Below, piece after piece: positions 16,016 through 25,309 of a DNA stretch of 64,000 nucleotides. The DNA is from CAYXLI01 sp964464925 (GTDB lineage Bacteria; Acidobacteriota; Terriglobia; Bryobacterales; Bryobacteraceae). Each line of letters opens with the position of its first letter. Within the stretch, counting starts at the first letter, position 1. Both the position numbers and the translations under genes were made by a program. A model generated the notes under the pieces. It was given only the letters and a program-made list of their open reading frames with translations, ran no database searches and was not told the origin of the DNA. The stretch lies in NCBI GenBank assembly GCA_964464925.1, contig CAYXLI010000011.1, positions 116,025 through 180,024 on the forward strand. Reading direction: 5' to 3'.

Positions 16016-17594
16016 ACCTGATCTCCCCACCGGCGATGGTCATGCGTACTTTCGCATTGCGGATTTCGTAGGCGGGAATGCGTGTCAAGTCGCGATCCAG
16101 CAGAACCAAATCAGCGAGTTTGCCTGTCTGCAACGAGCCGAGTTTGTCTTCGGCGAAGCGCGCATAGGCAGCGTCAAGAGTATAGGCCTTGAGGGCCTGT
16201 TCTACGCTGATCTTTTGCTCGGGAACCCAACCGCCCGGATGCTTGTCATCGAGCGTGGCGCGCGTCACGGCGGCGTAGATGCCCTCCAGCGGCGTTGGTG
16301 GCGCGACAGGCCAGTCACTGCCGAATGCAATTCGAGCGCCCGAATCGAGCAGGGAACGGAACGCGTAGGTTCCTTTGGCGCGCTCTGGTCCGATCACTTT
16401 ATCGGCCCAGCGCCCGTCATCGATCGCGTGATAGGGCTGCATGCTGGGAATGACGCCGAGTTTCGCGAATCGAGGGAGATCCGCAGGCGCGATGTGCTGT
16501 GCGTGCTCGATGCGGAAGCGGGGGTCTTTTGGGTGCTGCTCACTCTGCACACGCTCGTACACGTCCAACTGAGTCCGAATCGCACGATCACCGATCGCGT
16601 GAACCATTACGTGCAGGCCGGCCTTGGTCGCACCGGATGTCCATGCGTATAGATCTTCGGGCTTCGTAACGAACAGACCTTTGTCGTTCGGAGCATCGGA
16701 AAACGGCTCCAGCATGGCCGCGGTGTGAGAACCAAGCGAGCCGTCCACAAATGCTTTGAGTCCGCCGATCCGCAGCCACTCATCGCCACGGCCCTCCGTG
16801 ATCACCTTTTGGGCCAAACGTTCCCAAGTCGCGAGCGGCACCGCGGCATAGATTCGCGTTCGTAACGTCCCGGCTTTTCGCGCCGTCGCGAAGGCGGCCA
16901 GGTCTTGCCAGCTTCCCATGTGGTCAACGGCGGTGACGCCGCGTTCGGCTACATAGCGGCAGGCTGCAGCCAGCGCGCGCTGCTGCATATCGCTGTTGGG
17001 CGCGGGAACTACCTTGTCGACGAGGTTTTTGGCATTGTCTTTAAGGATTCCGGTGGGGTTCCCGGCAGCGTCGCGAACTATGGTCCCTCCGGAAACCTCT
17101 GCGGTGGCCTTCGTAATTCCTGCCTTGCGGAGGGCGAGTGAGTTCGCAAGGGACATGTGGCCATCCAGGCGGCTGATCCACACCGGATTATTCGGCGTGA
17201 TGCCGTCGATCCATTCCTTTGCGGGCAGTTCCCCGCCCCAGTTCTGATGATCCCAGTCGCCACCTTGAATCCAGGTTCCAGGCGGAACTGTCTTCGCATA
17301 ATCGCGAATCCGCCGGATGAACTCCTCCTTCGTACGCGCATCGCGCAACTGCACGCTGGAAAGATTGAAGCCACCTTCGAGGAAATGGATGTGCGAATCA
17401 ATGAAGCCGGGTACGACCATTCCGCCGTGTGCGTCAATGATCCGATCCGGCTTTCGATCGCGTATGGCTGCGTTCGTACCTACGGCCGCTATACGGTCAC
17501 CTTCGATAGCAATAGCTTCGGCCCAGGGCTGCGCGGGATTGGCAGTCCAAACCCGCGCATTCAGGATGGCTATGCTGGCGGCCAGCAGTAGCAT
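16002..17594 (-). CDS. Amidohydrolase family protein (YtcJ-like, amidohydro_3)
   Basis: The protein has 530 residues. Metal-binding HxH is at His68/His70 (PGFIDSHIH). Later landmarks are HAIGDRAI, the RIEHAQHI block and the Asp in FGSDWPVAPPTPLEG. A weak hydrophobic N-terminus (MLLLAASIAILNARVW) could be a signal, but it also fits the start of the beta-sandwich domain. Family members cleave amide or related bonds of small molecules; the substrate is not predictable. It lies 4 bases after the NIPSNAP gene and overlaps the next one, so it is within an operon. Confidence 0.85.
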   Translation of the reverse strand: MLLLAASIAILNARVWTANPAQPWAEAIAIEGDRIAAVGTNAAIRDRKPDRIIDAHGGMVVPGFIDSHIHFLEGGFNLSSVQLRDARTKEEFIRRIRDYAKTVPPGTWIQGGDWDHQNWGGELPAKEWIDGITPNNPVWISRLDGHMSLANSLALRKAGITKATAEVSGGTIVRDAAGNPTGILKDNAKNLVDKVVPAPNSDMQQRALAAACRYVAERGVTAVDHMGSWQDLAAFATARKAGTLRTRIYAAVPLATWERLAQKVITEGRGDEWLRIGGLKAFVDGSLGSHTAAMLEPFSDAPNDKGLFVTKPEDLYAWTSGATKAGLHVMVHAIGDRAIRTQLDVYERVQSEQHPKDPRFRIEHAQHIAPADLPRFAKLGVIPSMQPYHAIDDGRWADKVIGPERAKGTYAFRSLLDSGARIAFGSDWPVAPPTPLEGIYAAVTRATLDDKHPGGWVPEQKISVEQALKAYTLDAAYARFAEDKLGSLQTGKLADLVLLDRDLTRIPAYEIRNAKVRMTIAGGEIRYERK

Positions 17595-17598
17595 CGCC

Positions 17599-17979
17599 TT
17601 ACTTCAGCTTCGAGAAGTCAGTGGGGCTCATGTAGACGGAATCCACCTTCTCCACGATTTTGCCGTTCGCTTCCGATTCGGTCCGCACCTTCACCCATTC
17701 CGGATCGGTCCGGAATTCATCCCACGATTTCTTGGCTGCTTCGCGGCTCGGGAAAGAAAGCAGATAAACCAGCGTGTTCTTCTGATCCTGGGGGACCCAA
17801 TAGCCGACATTGGTCATGCCGTGCTTTTCAAAGATGCGCGTGGTGTGGTTGCGAAAGCGCGCCAGCAGGTTGTCCAGCTTGCCTTCATAGCAATGGTACG
17901 TGCGGAGTTCATAGACGCGATCGGCAGCGGATACGGTCATAAGAGTAGCGGCGAGTACAAGGAGTAGTTTCTTAAGCAT
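17599..17979 (-). CDS. Secreted NIPSNAP-family protein
   Basis: The protein has 126 residues with a signal peptide of about 18 (MLKKLLLVLAATLMTVSA). The mature part is a single ferredoxin-like NIPSNAP domain: YELRTYHCYEGKLDNLLARF, then GYWVPQDQ and LVYLLSFPSREAA. The role of bacterial NIPSNAP proteins is unclear; they often accompany oxidoreductases or hydrolases in acidobacteria. It lies 11 bases after the rhamnulose aldolase/dehydrogenase gene and 4 bases before the amidohydrolase. Confidence 0.88.
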   Translation of the reverse strand: MLKKLLLVLAATLMTVSAADRVYELRTYHCYEGKLDNLLARFRNHTTRIFEKHGMTNVGYWVPQDQKNTLVYLLSFPSREAAKKSWDEFRTDPEWVKVRTESEANGKIVEKVDSVYMSPTDFSKLK

Positions 17980-17990
17980 GTGTTATTGTT

Positions 17991-20198
17991 TTACCTCAAA
18001 AACGCTTCCGGAAGTCCGCCATCGACAGGAATTACGTGACCCGTGGTCTTCGCGCTCTGATCACTGGCGAGGAAATAGATGGCCGATGCGCAATCTGCCG
18101 GGTTGATGGGCACGCGCGTCAGAGTGCGTTGTGCGTAGAAACTCGCCAGTTTGTGACGGAGTTCGTCAGTCGGGTCCTCTTCACTGAACGGGATCTTATA
18201 TTTCGTCAACGAAGGAATCAGACGCTCTCTGGGGAACATGGAAGAGCCTTCCACCACGGTAGCCGGTGCAATGCCATTTACACGGACCACGGGAGCGAGA
18301 CCCACGGCCAATTCGCGAATCAGATGGTTTACGGCACCCTTGCTGACGTCGTATGCTTCACTGCCCCACTTGGGCACGACGGCATTCGCGGAACTGGTGA
18401 GCACGATGACGGCAGGCAGATGCTGATCCTTAAAGATCTTTTTCGCTTCATCAGCCAGCAGATAGTTGCCGGTAATGTTGATGTCGAATGTGAGCTTCCA
18501 CTTCTCGTCGGCCAGCGCCCCATTGGTGTCGGGCGGGAGGAAAACAGCGGCCGTATTCACGACGCCGTCCAGGCCTCCAAACGCGAGCACCGTGGCGCGC
18601 AGCGCGGCAGCAATGCTCTCCCGGTTGCGCAGATCGAGAAGCGTGGTTGCGACAGCTTCTTTTCCACCGATCTGGCGCGCCATCCCGGCTGTTTCCTGCA
18701 TGCCTTCTTCATGCAGATCGGCAATCATGACGTGCGCGCCGTTTTCGATCAGCTTCAACGCGGAGGCGCGTCCGATGCCGCTCGCGCCGCCCACCACCAT
18801 GAAAATACGGCGGCTGAGATCCTTTTCCGGAGGCATACGCTGGATCTTGGCTTCTTCTAACAGCCAGTACTCAATGCGGAAGGCCTCTTCCGGCGGGAGC
18901 GCTACATAGTTCTTGTAGCTGGTAAATTGCTTCGAGAGCGCCCCGTTCTTGGCCTGCGGCAGAATTGCTGGAGGTTCTTCACCGGCCCCGAGAGCATAAG
19001 CGCCCGCCATCACACCTTTCGCATTCACATAAAATTCCCCGGTGATGCGCGCTTCGGTCTTGTTCTTGCCGAACGTGAACATACCGAGGCCGGCGATCAG
19101 CACCACAGATGGATTCGGGTCCCTCAGAGCTGGGGACCCGGCTTCCTTGCATCGGTCGTAATACGTCCCATAGTCACCGCGGTATTGCTGGGCAGCTTCG
19201 GCAATTTTCTCTTTCAGCGTTTCCAGCGGCTCTGTTTCGGCGTTCCAATCGACATACATCGGGCTGATTCGCGTACGGATAAAGTGATCCGGACAACTTG
19301 TGCCGAGCTTCGCCAGCGCCTTCGTATCCACCGCGTTGACGAATTCGATCATCTCGGGCGAGCCGTCGTAATGCGCGATACTCCGCCTCTTGGTGGCCAG
19401 TTGTCCTCTCAGATACGGCAGGATTTCCGCCGCGATCTCCTTCGGGTTGGGATGTGCGGGCAGGTGCGCACCGCCGAACATCTTATTACCGAGACGTTCC
19501 TGATGGTCTACGACAAAATCGCCCATCTGGTCGATGGTTTCGACGCTGCTGCGGTAGCATTCCCGCTGCGTGTTGCCCCACGTGAACAAGCCATGGCTGC
19601 CGAGGATGATGCCGTCACAGGTGGGATTCTCTTCCACGACGCGCTTCAACATCATGCCGAGTTCGAAACCAGGACGCTGCCAGGGCAACCACACCAGGTT
19701 GCGGTCATAGCGCCGGTTGAATTCCTCGAGCTTCTGTTTGCCATTGGCGCTGGCGGCCAGAGCAATGGCCCAGTCCGGATGGAGGTGATCTACGTGATCG
19801 AAAGGAAGGAAGGCGTGCAGGGGAGTATCGATGGATGCGGGCGCTTTGCTGTCACCGAATGCGCAAAGCGGATAGAAGGAGACCATCTCGTCTTCGTGCT
19901 CTTCCCCACGATACACATTCTGCAATTGCAGCAGGCGATCCATATAGAGCAGCGCGAAGCCGCTCTTCTTGATACTGCCAATGTCGCCACCGCTGCCTTT
20001 CACGGCGAGCACACGGGTGGGCTTGCCCGTAAACGGATCGATCATCTCGATTTTAGAGCTGGTATTGCCTCCGCCGAAGTTCGTGATCCGGAGATCCGCT
20101 CCAAGTAGATTAGAGCGATAGCGCAACATTTCGAGTTCATCGTTACCAATGAGCCGGACAGCCTGCTCATCCCATAGATCTTTGAGGAATTTCAACAT
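17991..20198 (-). CDS. Bifunctional rhamnulose-1-phosphate aldolase / short-chain dehydrogenase
   Basis: The protein has 735 residues from the ATG at 20198; an ATG at 20246 would add 16. The N-terminal part (about 1-430) is a class II aldolase with metal-site histidines in DHVDHLHPDWA and GSHGLFTWG. The C-terminal 270 residues are a short-chain dehydrogenase with GGASGIGRAS, TSSANAV and catalytic YDVSK. This fusion (RhaD/RhaEW type) splits L-rhamnulose 1-phosphate and oxidises the L-lactaldehyde released. No rhamnose isomerase or kinase is in the window. A TACACT box 7 bases before the chosen ATG suggests a leaderless start. It heads the operon with NIPSNAP and amidohydrolase. Confidence 0.87.
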   Translation of the reverse strand: MLKFLKDLWDEQAVRLIGNDELEMLRYRSNLLGADLRITNFGGGNTSSKIEMIDPFTGKPTRVLAVKGSGGDIGSIKKSGFALLYMDRLLQLQNVYRGEEHEDEMVSFYPLCAFGDSKAPASIDTPLHAFLPFDHVDHLHPDWAIALAASANGKQKLEEFNRRYDRNLVWLPWQRPGFELGMMLKRVVEENPTCDGIILGSHGLFTWGNTQRECYRSSVETIDQMGDFVVDHQERLGNKMFGGAHLPAHPNPKEIAAEILPYLRGQLATKRRSIAHYDGSPEMIEFVNAVDTKALAKLGTSCPDHFIRTRISPMYVDWNAETEPLETLKEKIAEAAQQYRGDYGTYYDRCKEAGSPALRDPNPSVVLIAGLGMFTFGKNKTEARITGEFYVNAKGVMAGAYALGAGEEPPAILPQAKNGALSKQFTSYKNYVALPPEEAFRIEYWLLEEAKIQRMPPEKDLSRRIFMVVGGASGIGRASALKLIENGAHVMIADLHEEGMQETAGMARQIGGKEAVATTLLDLRNRESIAAALRATVLAFGGLDGVVNTAAVFLPPDTNGALADEKWKLTFDINITGNYLLADEAKKIFKDQHLPAVIVLTSSANAVVPKWGSEAYDVSKGAVNHLIRELAVGLAPVVRVNGIAPATVVEGSSMFPRERLIPSLTKYKIPFSEEDPTDELRHKLASFYAQRTLTRVPINPADCASAIYFLASDQSAKTTGHVIPVDGGLPEAFLR

Positions 20199-20205
20199 TA
20201 ATTCC

Positions 20206-20211
20206 AGTGTA
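20206..20211 (-). promoter_or_regulatory. Possible -10 box of the rhamnulose aldolase operon
   Basis: TACACT on the minus strand stands 7 bases upstream of the ATG at 20198. That spacing would put the transcription start on or next to the start codon. No -35 box is obvious. Confidence 0.35.
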
Positions 20212-20279
20212 TAGGGCTTGGTATCGTAGGAGAGATCGCCGGGCATTCATGGGTGCGTCCGCCTCCTGTGCAGCGCGGC

Positions 20280-21221
20280 ATGCGTCACAATGAAAGCAGG
20301 TTCCCAAGATTGAAAAAGTCCGGTCTGTTGGGCATAGAGGGCCTCGACCGTCCAGAGATCGAATCGATTCTGGACCGGGCCAAGCACTTTCAACCCTTGC
20401 AAAATGAGCCTTTCAAGCGGCTCGACACACTGAAGGGCAAGATGGTAGTCAATCTCTTTTTCGAAGCTTCGACGCGAACGCGAATCAGCTTCGAGATCGC
20501 TGCCAAGCGCCTGGGTGCGGACGCAGTATCGATTTCGGCTTCCGGCTCGAGCGTGTCAAAGGGCGAATCGCTGGTGGACACGCTGAACACACTCGGTGCG
20601 ATGCGCCCGGATGCGATCGTGATGCGCCACGCGGCTTCGGGCGCGCCGCTGTTTCTGTCGCGGCATCTACCTATTCCCATCATCAACGCAGGCGACGGCA
20701 CGCACGAACATCCCACGCAGGCGCTGTTGGATGCGCGGACCATTCTGGACCATCTCGGCAAACTCGACGGATTGCGCATCGCCATCATCGGCGACATCGC
20801 GCACAGCCGGGTGGCGCGGTCCAACCTACACTTGCTATCGAAATTCGGCGTCGACCTGGTTCTCTGTGGTCCGGCAACGTTGCTGCCGCCCAGCCTCGCG
20901 CGCCTGGCGCCGGGAGTGACGCTGCAACACGACATTCGCGAGGCGATCAAGGACGCCGACGTGATCATGATGTTGCGCGTCCAACTGGAGCGCCAACACG
21001 AGCCCTCATTCCCGGCCGGAGAGTACTTCCGGTTCTACGGACTCCGCCTGGAACACATAGGCCTTGCAAAGCCGAACGTAATCGTCATGCATCCAGGGCC
21101 GATTAACCGCGGCAGGGAAATCGCCAGCGAAGTTGCCGACTCGCAACAATCAGTGATTCTGAACCAGGTGGAAAACGGTATCGCCGTCCGGATGGCGGTG
21201 CTGGAACGGATCCTTCAATAA
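20280..21221 (+). CDS. pyrB: Aspartate carbamoyltransferase catalytic chain
   Basis: The protein has 313 residues from the ATG at 20280; a GTG at 20253 is the alternative. It condenses aspartate with carbamoyl phosphate in pyrimidine synthesis. The carbamoyl-phosphate loop EASTRTRISFE, the HPTQALLDA motif and MHPGPINRG are all present. pyrC follows after 2 bases, and no pyrI regulatory chain is seen, as in class B/C type organisation. The gene is divergent from the rhamnulose aldolase operon. Confidence 0.97.
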   Translation: MRHNESRFPRLKKSGLLGIEGLDRPEIESILDRAKHFQPLQNEPFKRLDTLKGKMVVNLFFEASTRTRISFEIAAKRLGADAVSISASGSSVSKGESLVDTLNTLGAMRPDAIVMRHAASGAPLFLSRHLPIPIINAGDGTHEHPTQALLDARTILDHLGKLDGLRIAIIGDIAHSRVARSNLHLLSKFGVDLVLCGPATLLPPSLARLAPGVTLQHDIREAIKDADVIMMLRVQLERQHEPSFPAGEYFRFYGLRLEHIGLAKPNVIVMHPGPINRGREIASEVADSQQSVILNQVENGIAVRMAVLERILQ

Positions 21222-21223
21222 CC

Positions 21224-22513
21224 ATGGCAAAATTGCTCATTCAGAACGGGCGAGTCCTCGACCCGGCCAGTCAACTGGACACGCAAGCCGACGTGATGGT
21301 GGTGGATGGAATCGTGACGGAGATCGCGCCGAAGCTGGATTTAGCCGGCGCTGAGCGGTTCGATGCCGCAGGGATGATTGTGGCTCCGGGCTTCATCGAC
21401 ATGCATGTTCACCTGAGAGAACCAGGGTTCGAGCACGCGGAGACGATCGAGAGCGGGGCGCGCGCTGCCGCAGCGGGCGGCTTCACACGCGTCTGCTGCA
21501 TGCCGAATACGAAGCCCGTGAATGATAGCGTGACCGTGACCAGCTACATTGTGGAACGGGCGCGGCGCCATGCCTGCGTACACGTTCATCCGATTGGAGC
21601 GATTACGAAGGGTAGCGAAGGGGAAGAACTCGCGGCCATTGGATCGTTGAAAGCCGCGGGTGCGGTCGCAATCTCGGATGACGGGCGGCCGGTCATGAAT
21701 GCTCGAGTGATGCGGCGCGCGATGGAGACGGCCAAGTCATTTGAAATTCCGGTGATCAATCACTGCGAAGACCTGAACCTCAGCGCCGGCGGAGACATGC
21801 ACGAAGGTCTTGAGTCGACGCGGCTGGGCCTGCGCGGCATCCCTTCGAGTTCCGAGGACGTTATGGTGGCGCGCGATATTTTGTTGGCGGAACTGACGGG
21901 GGCCCGGTACCACGTTGCGCACATCTCCACCAAGCGCGCGGTTGCGATGGTCGCCTATGCAAAGGCGCAAGGTCTGAAGGTGACCTGTGAATCCACGCCG
22001 CACCATTTCGCGCTTGCCGATTGCCACATGGGTCCGTATGACAGCAATTACAAGATGAAGCCGCCCCTGCGAGGAACGGAAGACATCGAAGCTGTGACGG
22101 AGGGTATCGTCAGCGGAGCAATCGATGTGCTGGCCACCGACCACGCTCCACATGCAGGCAGCGAGAAGATGCAGGAGTTCGAGCGCTGTCCCTTCGGAAT
22201 ACTGGGCCTGGAGACCGCGATCGGTCTGACACTCGATGAGTTGGTGCACAAGCAGAAGATCTCTTTGATGCGAATGGTAGAGCTTTACACCATCGCACCA
22301 GCGCGCGTTCTAAATTTCGACACGGGCCGGCTCTATGCAGGGGGCCCCGCCGATATCACTGTGTTTGCACCCGGGCGTGAGTGGACGTATGATGTGAACC
22401 GCTCCAATTCCAAGAGCCGCAACTCACCGTTCGATGGCAGGCGATTCCGGGGCGGCCCTGCCGCTACTATCGTGAACGGAAAATTTGTTTGGCGTTACGA
22501 CCGCGATATCTAG
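21224..22513 (+). CDS. pyrC: Dihydroorotase
   Basis: The protein has 429 residues, typical of the class I type. It closes carbamoyl aspartate to dihydroorotate. Zinc-site histidines are in DMHVHLREPGFEH, and the catalytic Asp is in ATDHAPH near residue 305. It starts 2 bases after pyrB, so the pair forms a pyrBC unit. Class I dihydroorotases often pair physically with the carbamoyltransferase, in line with this arrangement. Confidence 0.97.
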   Translation: MAKLLIQNGRVLDPASQLDTQADVMVVDGIVTEIAPKLDLAGAERFDAAGMIVAPGFIDMHVHLREPGFEHAETIESGARAAAAGGFTRVCCMPNTKPVNDSVTVTSYIVERARRHACVHVHPIGAITKGSEGEELAAIGSLKAAGAVAISDDGRPVMNARVMRRAMETAKSFEIPVINHCEDLNLSAGGDMHEGLESTRLGLRGIPSSSEDVMVARDILLAELTGARYHVAHISTKRAVAMVAYAKAQGLKVTCESTPHHFALADCHMGPYDSNYKMKPPLRGTEDIEAVTEGIVSGAIDVLATDHAPHAGSEKMQEFERCPFGILGLETAIGLTLDELVHKQKISLMRMVELYTIAPARVLNFDTGRLYAGGPADITVFAPGREWTYDVNRSNSKSRNSPFDGRRFRGGPAATIVNGKFVWRYDRDI

Positions 22514-22528
22514 ACTGAGGTGCTTCCT

Positions 22529-25267
22529 ATGGAAGTGCGTGAATTTCCGGTGCGCAGGGAAAGGCCAAAGCGCCTTTGGATTGTGCTCCTGCTTCTGGCC
22601 CTGCTGTTCGGGTCGCGTATTATCGCCTCCTTCGTGATTGATTACGAATGGTGGAAGGAAGTCGGGCAGGTTGGTACCTGGACCAGCATGCTGCTCTATG
22701 GCACACTTCCCGTACTGGCCGCCGGGCTGCTGGCGTTCGCTTCGCTGTGGATCGCTCATGCGCGCGGGCTGAAGTCGGCCGGCACCGGCTTGTCCGAACA
22801 TCCTATCTACGCCCGGATCTCGACTCTTCTTTTACTTGTCGCCGGCTGGATAATTGCGGCGGCTAGCATCGACACCTGGATCACGGTGCGCTACTTGGGG
22901 GCGCGGGCAGCGGCTGCGGCAGCTTCGCCCTGGCGGGATCCCATCTTCGGCCGGCCCCTCTCGTTCTACTTCTTCGAGTTGCCCTTCTACTCCCAGCTCC
23001 TGCGCTACGTGCTGGCGGTGGCGCTCATTTCAGCCATCCTGCACTGGTTGTCCGGCCGTATCTGGAAGCTCCGCCACCGAATCGCGGATATGGGAGGCGA
23101 GGGTATGATCGATTTTCGGGATCTTCACTTCGCCGACGCGTTTGGATCCCGCTTCTTCCGCGCCATTCTGGCCGTGTTCCTTCTTGGGCTGGCAATCCGC
23201 TACATGTTGGACCGCTACTCGCTGGTAATGAACGAGCATCGCTACCTTGTGGGCATTGATTATACGAATGAGCATGTCACTATTCCCCTACTCTGGTTTG
23301 CGGCCGCGGCCAGCGTGATCGGCGCGATTGGAATTCTGCTCGGACAGGCGCGCTGGCTGGTTGTGTGGCTGGTGGCCTTCTTGCTGCAGATGTTCGTGCC
23401 TGGAATTGTGGCAGCCGTTTACGTACGGCCGAATGAACTGGCCATTCAGAAGCCGTACATTTCGAAACATATCGAAGCAACACGCTCCGCCTACGACATT
23501 CAGCAACGCGTCAAGGAGATGCAGTTTCCAGCAAAGCTGGAATCCAAAGTGGATGTGGACAAGCACCGCGCACTGCTTGACAACGTGCGCCTCTGGGATT
23601 GGCGCGCCTTCCACGACACCATCACGCAGATTCAGGCACTGCGGCAATATTACGTCTTCGCCGATACCGATGTCGATCGTTACACACTGGACGGGCGCGT
23701 ACGACAGGTGATGCTGACCCCGCGCGAACTCGACGTGCGGCAACTGCCTGAAGCGCGCGCCAACTGGATCAATTCCCATTTCATTTACACGCATGGGTAC
23801 GGCGTGGTAATGGCCGAGGCGAACAGGATCAACGCCGGCGGCCAGCCGTCCCTGCTGATCTATGACGCTCCTCCGAAAGTGCAAACGCCGAGCTTGAAAC
23901 TTACCCGTCCGGAAATCTACTTCGGCGAGAAGACACACGAACCTGTTTTTGTCCGGACCGGCCAACCGGAATTCAACTATCCGTCCGCTTCGGAAAACGT
24001 ACACAACCAGTACGAAGGCTCCGGAGGTATCCCCATATCTTCCTTCCCGATGCGTGTGGCGGCGGCCGTTCGCGAGGGCGACTGGAACATTCTGCTCACC
24101 AGTGTTCTCACCGATCAAAGCCGGATGCTGATCCATCGCAACGTGCGCGAACGCCTGAATACCCTGGCTGATTTCATTGAGTGGGATACGGACCCTTATC
24201 TGGTGATCACCGAGTCGGGCAGGCTTACGTGGATAGTGGACGGATACACCACATCCAACGAACACCCGTACGCGCGGCACGTTGCGCGCGAGGAATTCGG
24301 CAGCATCAACTACATGCGTAATGCCGTGAAGGCCACGGTCGATGCCTATGACGGCAGCATGAAGCTGTACATCTTTGACAATGAGGATCCCATCATTCGC
24401 GCGTGGCAGGCGATATTCCCGGGGTTGTTCCAGCCTGCCTCCGCCATGCCCGCCGACTTGCGAGCGCATGTGCGGTATCCCGAAACGTTGTTTCGTATTC
24501 AAGCCGAGATCTATCGCACGTTCCACATGCGCGACCCCGAGCAGTTCTACAACAATGAGGACCTGTGGGACGTCGCGAAGAACGTATACGGCCAGGGCGG
24601 TAAGGCCGAAGCGGTCACGCCTACGTTCATCGTGGGCTCACTTCCCGATCAGGACCAGCCGGAATTTCTCCTGACGCTCCCGTTTACACCCCGCAGCAAG
24701 GACAATCTCATCGGCGTCATGATGGCCCGATGCGATGCCGACAAACTTGGCGAGATCGTGGTTCTGCAGCTCTCAAAACAGAACCTGATGTACGGACCGC
24801 TGCAGATTGAGGCGCGCATCGATTCGGATCAGAACATCTCGAAGGACCTGTCACTTTGGAACCAGCAGGGGTCGTCGGTATTGCGAGGGCAAATGCTCAC
24901 CTTACCAGTGCAGGACACGATTCTATACATCGAGCCGATCTACATCCAGTCGCAACAGGCACGCATGCCGCAGATGAAGAAGGTTGTGGTGGCGATGGGC
25001 AACCAACTGATCTATCGCGATACCTACGAACAAGCTCTCGCCGACCTGGCGGGCACTACTCCGGCAACGGTGCAAGCTCCACTGCAGACCACCGCGGCGC
25101 CGGCTAGGCCCGCGGAGATGCCGAAACCCGCGCCCACGGGTCAGATTTCGGATCAGCGGATCGGGGAGATCCGGTTGCACCTGCAGCGCTACCGGGAACT
25201 CTCATCCCAGGGCAAATGGGCCGAAGCAGGCCGCGAGTTGGAGGCGATCGATGGCCTGGTGAAATAG
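22529..25267 (+). CDS. UPF0182 family large membrane protein
   Basis: The protein has 912 residues from the ATG at 22529, chosen because GAGG lies 8 bases upstream; a GTG at 22520 is less likely. About seven membrane spans occupy the first 310 residues, then a large extracytoplasmic domain of about 500 residues carries family blocks such as NWINSHFIYTHGYGVVMA and EPVFVRTGQPEFNYP. A low-complexity Ala/Pro stretch (about 850-880) precedes a helical tail. UPF0182 proteins are widespread with no settled function. It lies 15 bases after pyrC and may be cotranscribed. Confidence 0.9.
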   Translation: MEVREFPVRRERPKRLWIVLLLLALLFGSRIIASFVIDYEWWKEVGQVGTWTSMLLYGTLPVLAAGLLAFASLWIAHARGLKSAGTGLSEHPIYARISTLLLLVAGWIIAAASIDTWITVRYLGARAAAAAASPWRDPIFGRPLSFYFFELPFYSQLLRYVLAVALISAILHWLSGRIWKLRHRIADMGGEGMIDFRDLHFADAFGSRFFRAILAVFLLGLAIRYMLDRYSLVMNEHRYLVGIDYTNEHVTIPLLWFAAAASVIGAIGILLGQARWLVVWLVAFLLQMFVPGIVAAVYVRPNELAIQKPYISKHIEATRSAYDIQQRVKEMQFPAKLESKVDVDKHRALLDNVRLWDWRAFHDTITQIQALRQYYVFADTDVDRYTLDGRVRQVMLTPRELDVRQLPEARANWINSHFIYTHGYGVVMAEANRINAGGQPSLLIYDAPPKVQTPSLKLTRPEIYFGEKTHEPVFVRTGQPEFNYPSASENVHNQYEGSGGIPISSFPMRVAAAVREGDWNILLTSVLTDQSRMLIHRNVRERLNTLADFIEWDTDPYLVITESGRLTWIVDGYTTSNEHPYARHVAREEFGSINYMRNAVKATVDAYDGSMKLYIFDNEDPIIRAWQAIFPGLFQPASAMPADLRAHVRYPETLFRIQAEIYRTFHMRDPEQFYNNEDLWDVAKNVYGQGGKAEAVTPTFIVGSLPDQDQPEFLLTLPFTPRSKDNLIGVMMARCDADKLGEIVVLQLSKQNLMYGPLQIEARIDSDQNISKDLSLWNQQGSSVLRGQMLTLPVQDTILYIEPIYIQSQQARMPQMKKVVVAMGNQLIYRDTYEQALADLAGTTPATVQAPLQTTAAPARPAEMPKPAPTGQISDQRIGEIRLHLQRYRELSSQGKWAEAGRELEAIDGLVK

Positions 25268-25282
25268 GCGGCATCGCGCTCC

Positions 25283-25291
25283 TGATAGTAT
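25283..25291 (+). promoter_or_regulatory. Possible extended -10 of the Gfo/Idh/MocA gene
   Basis: TGA-TAGTAT lies 18 bases upstream of the ATG at 25310. The hexamer matches the consensus at four of six positions and has the TGn extension; GAAGGA follows as a weak ribosome site. Confidence 0.3.
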
Positions 25292-25309
25292 GTCCGTTGA
25301 AGGATCACC

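Noticed and set aside
23288..24526. 412-residue minus-strand frame inside the UPF0182 gene
   Set aside because: Shadow of a strongly recognisable plus-strand protein; no motif or ribosome site.
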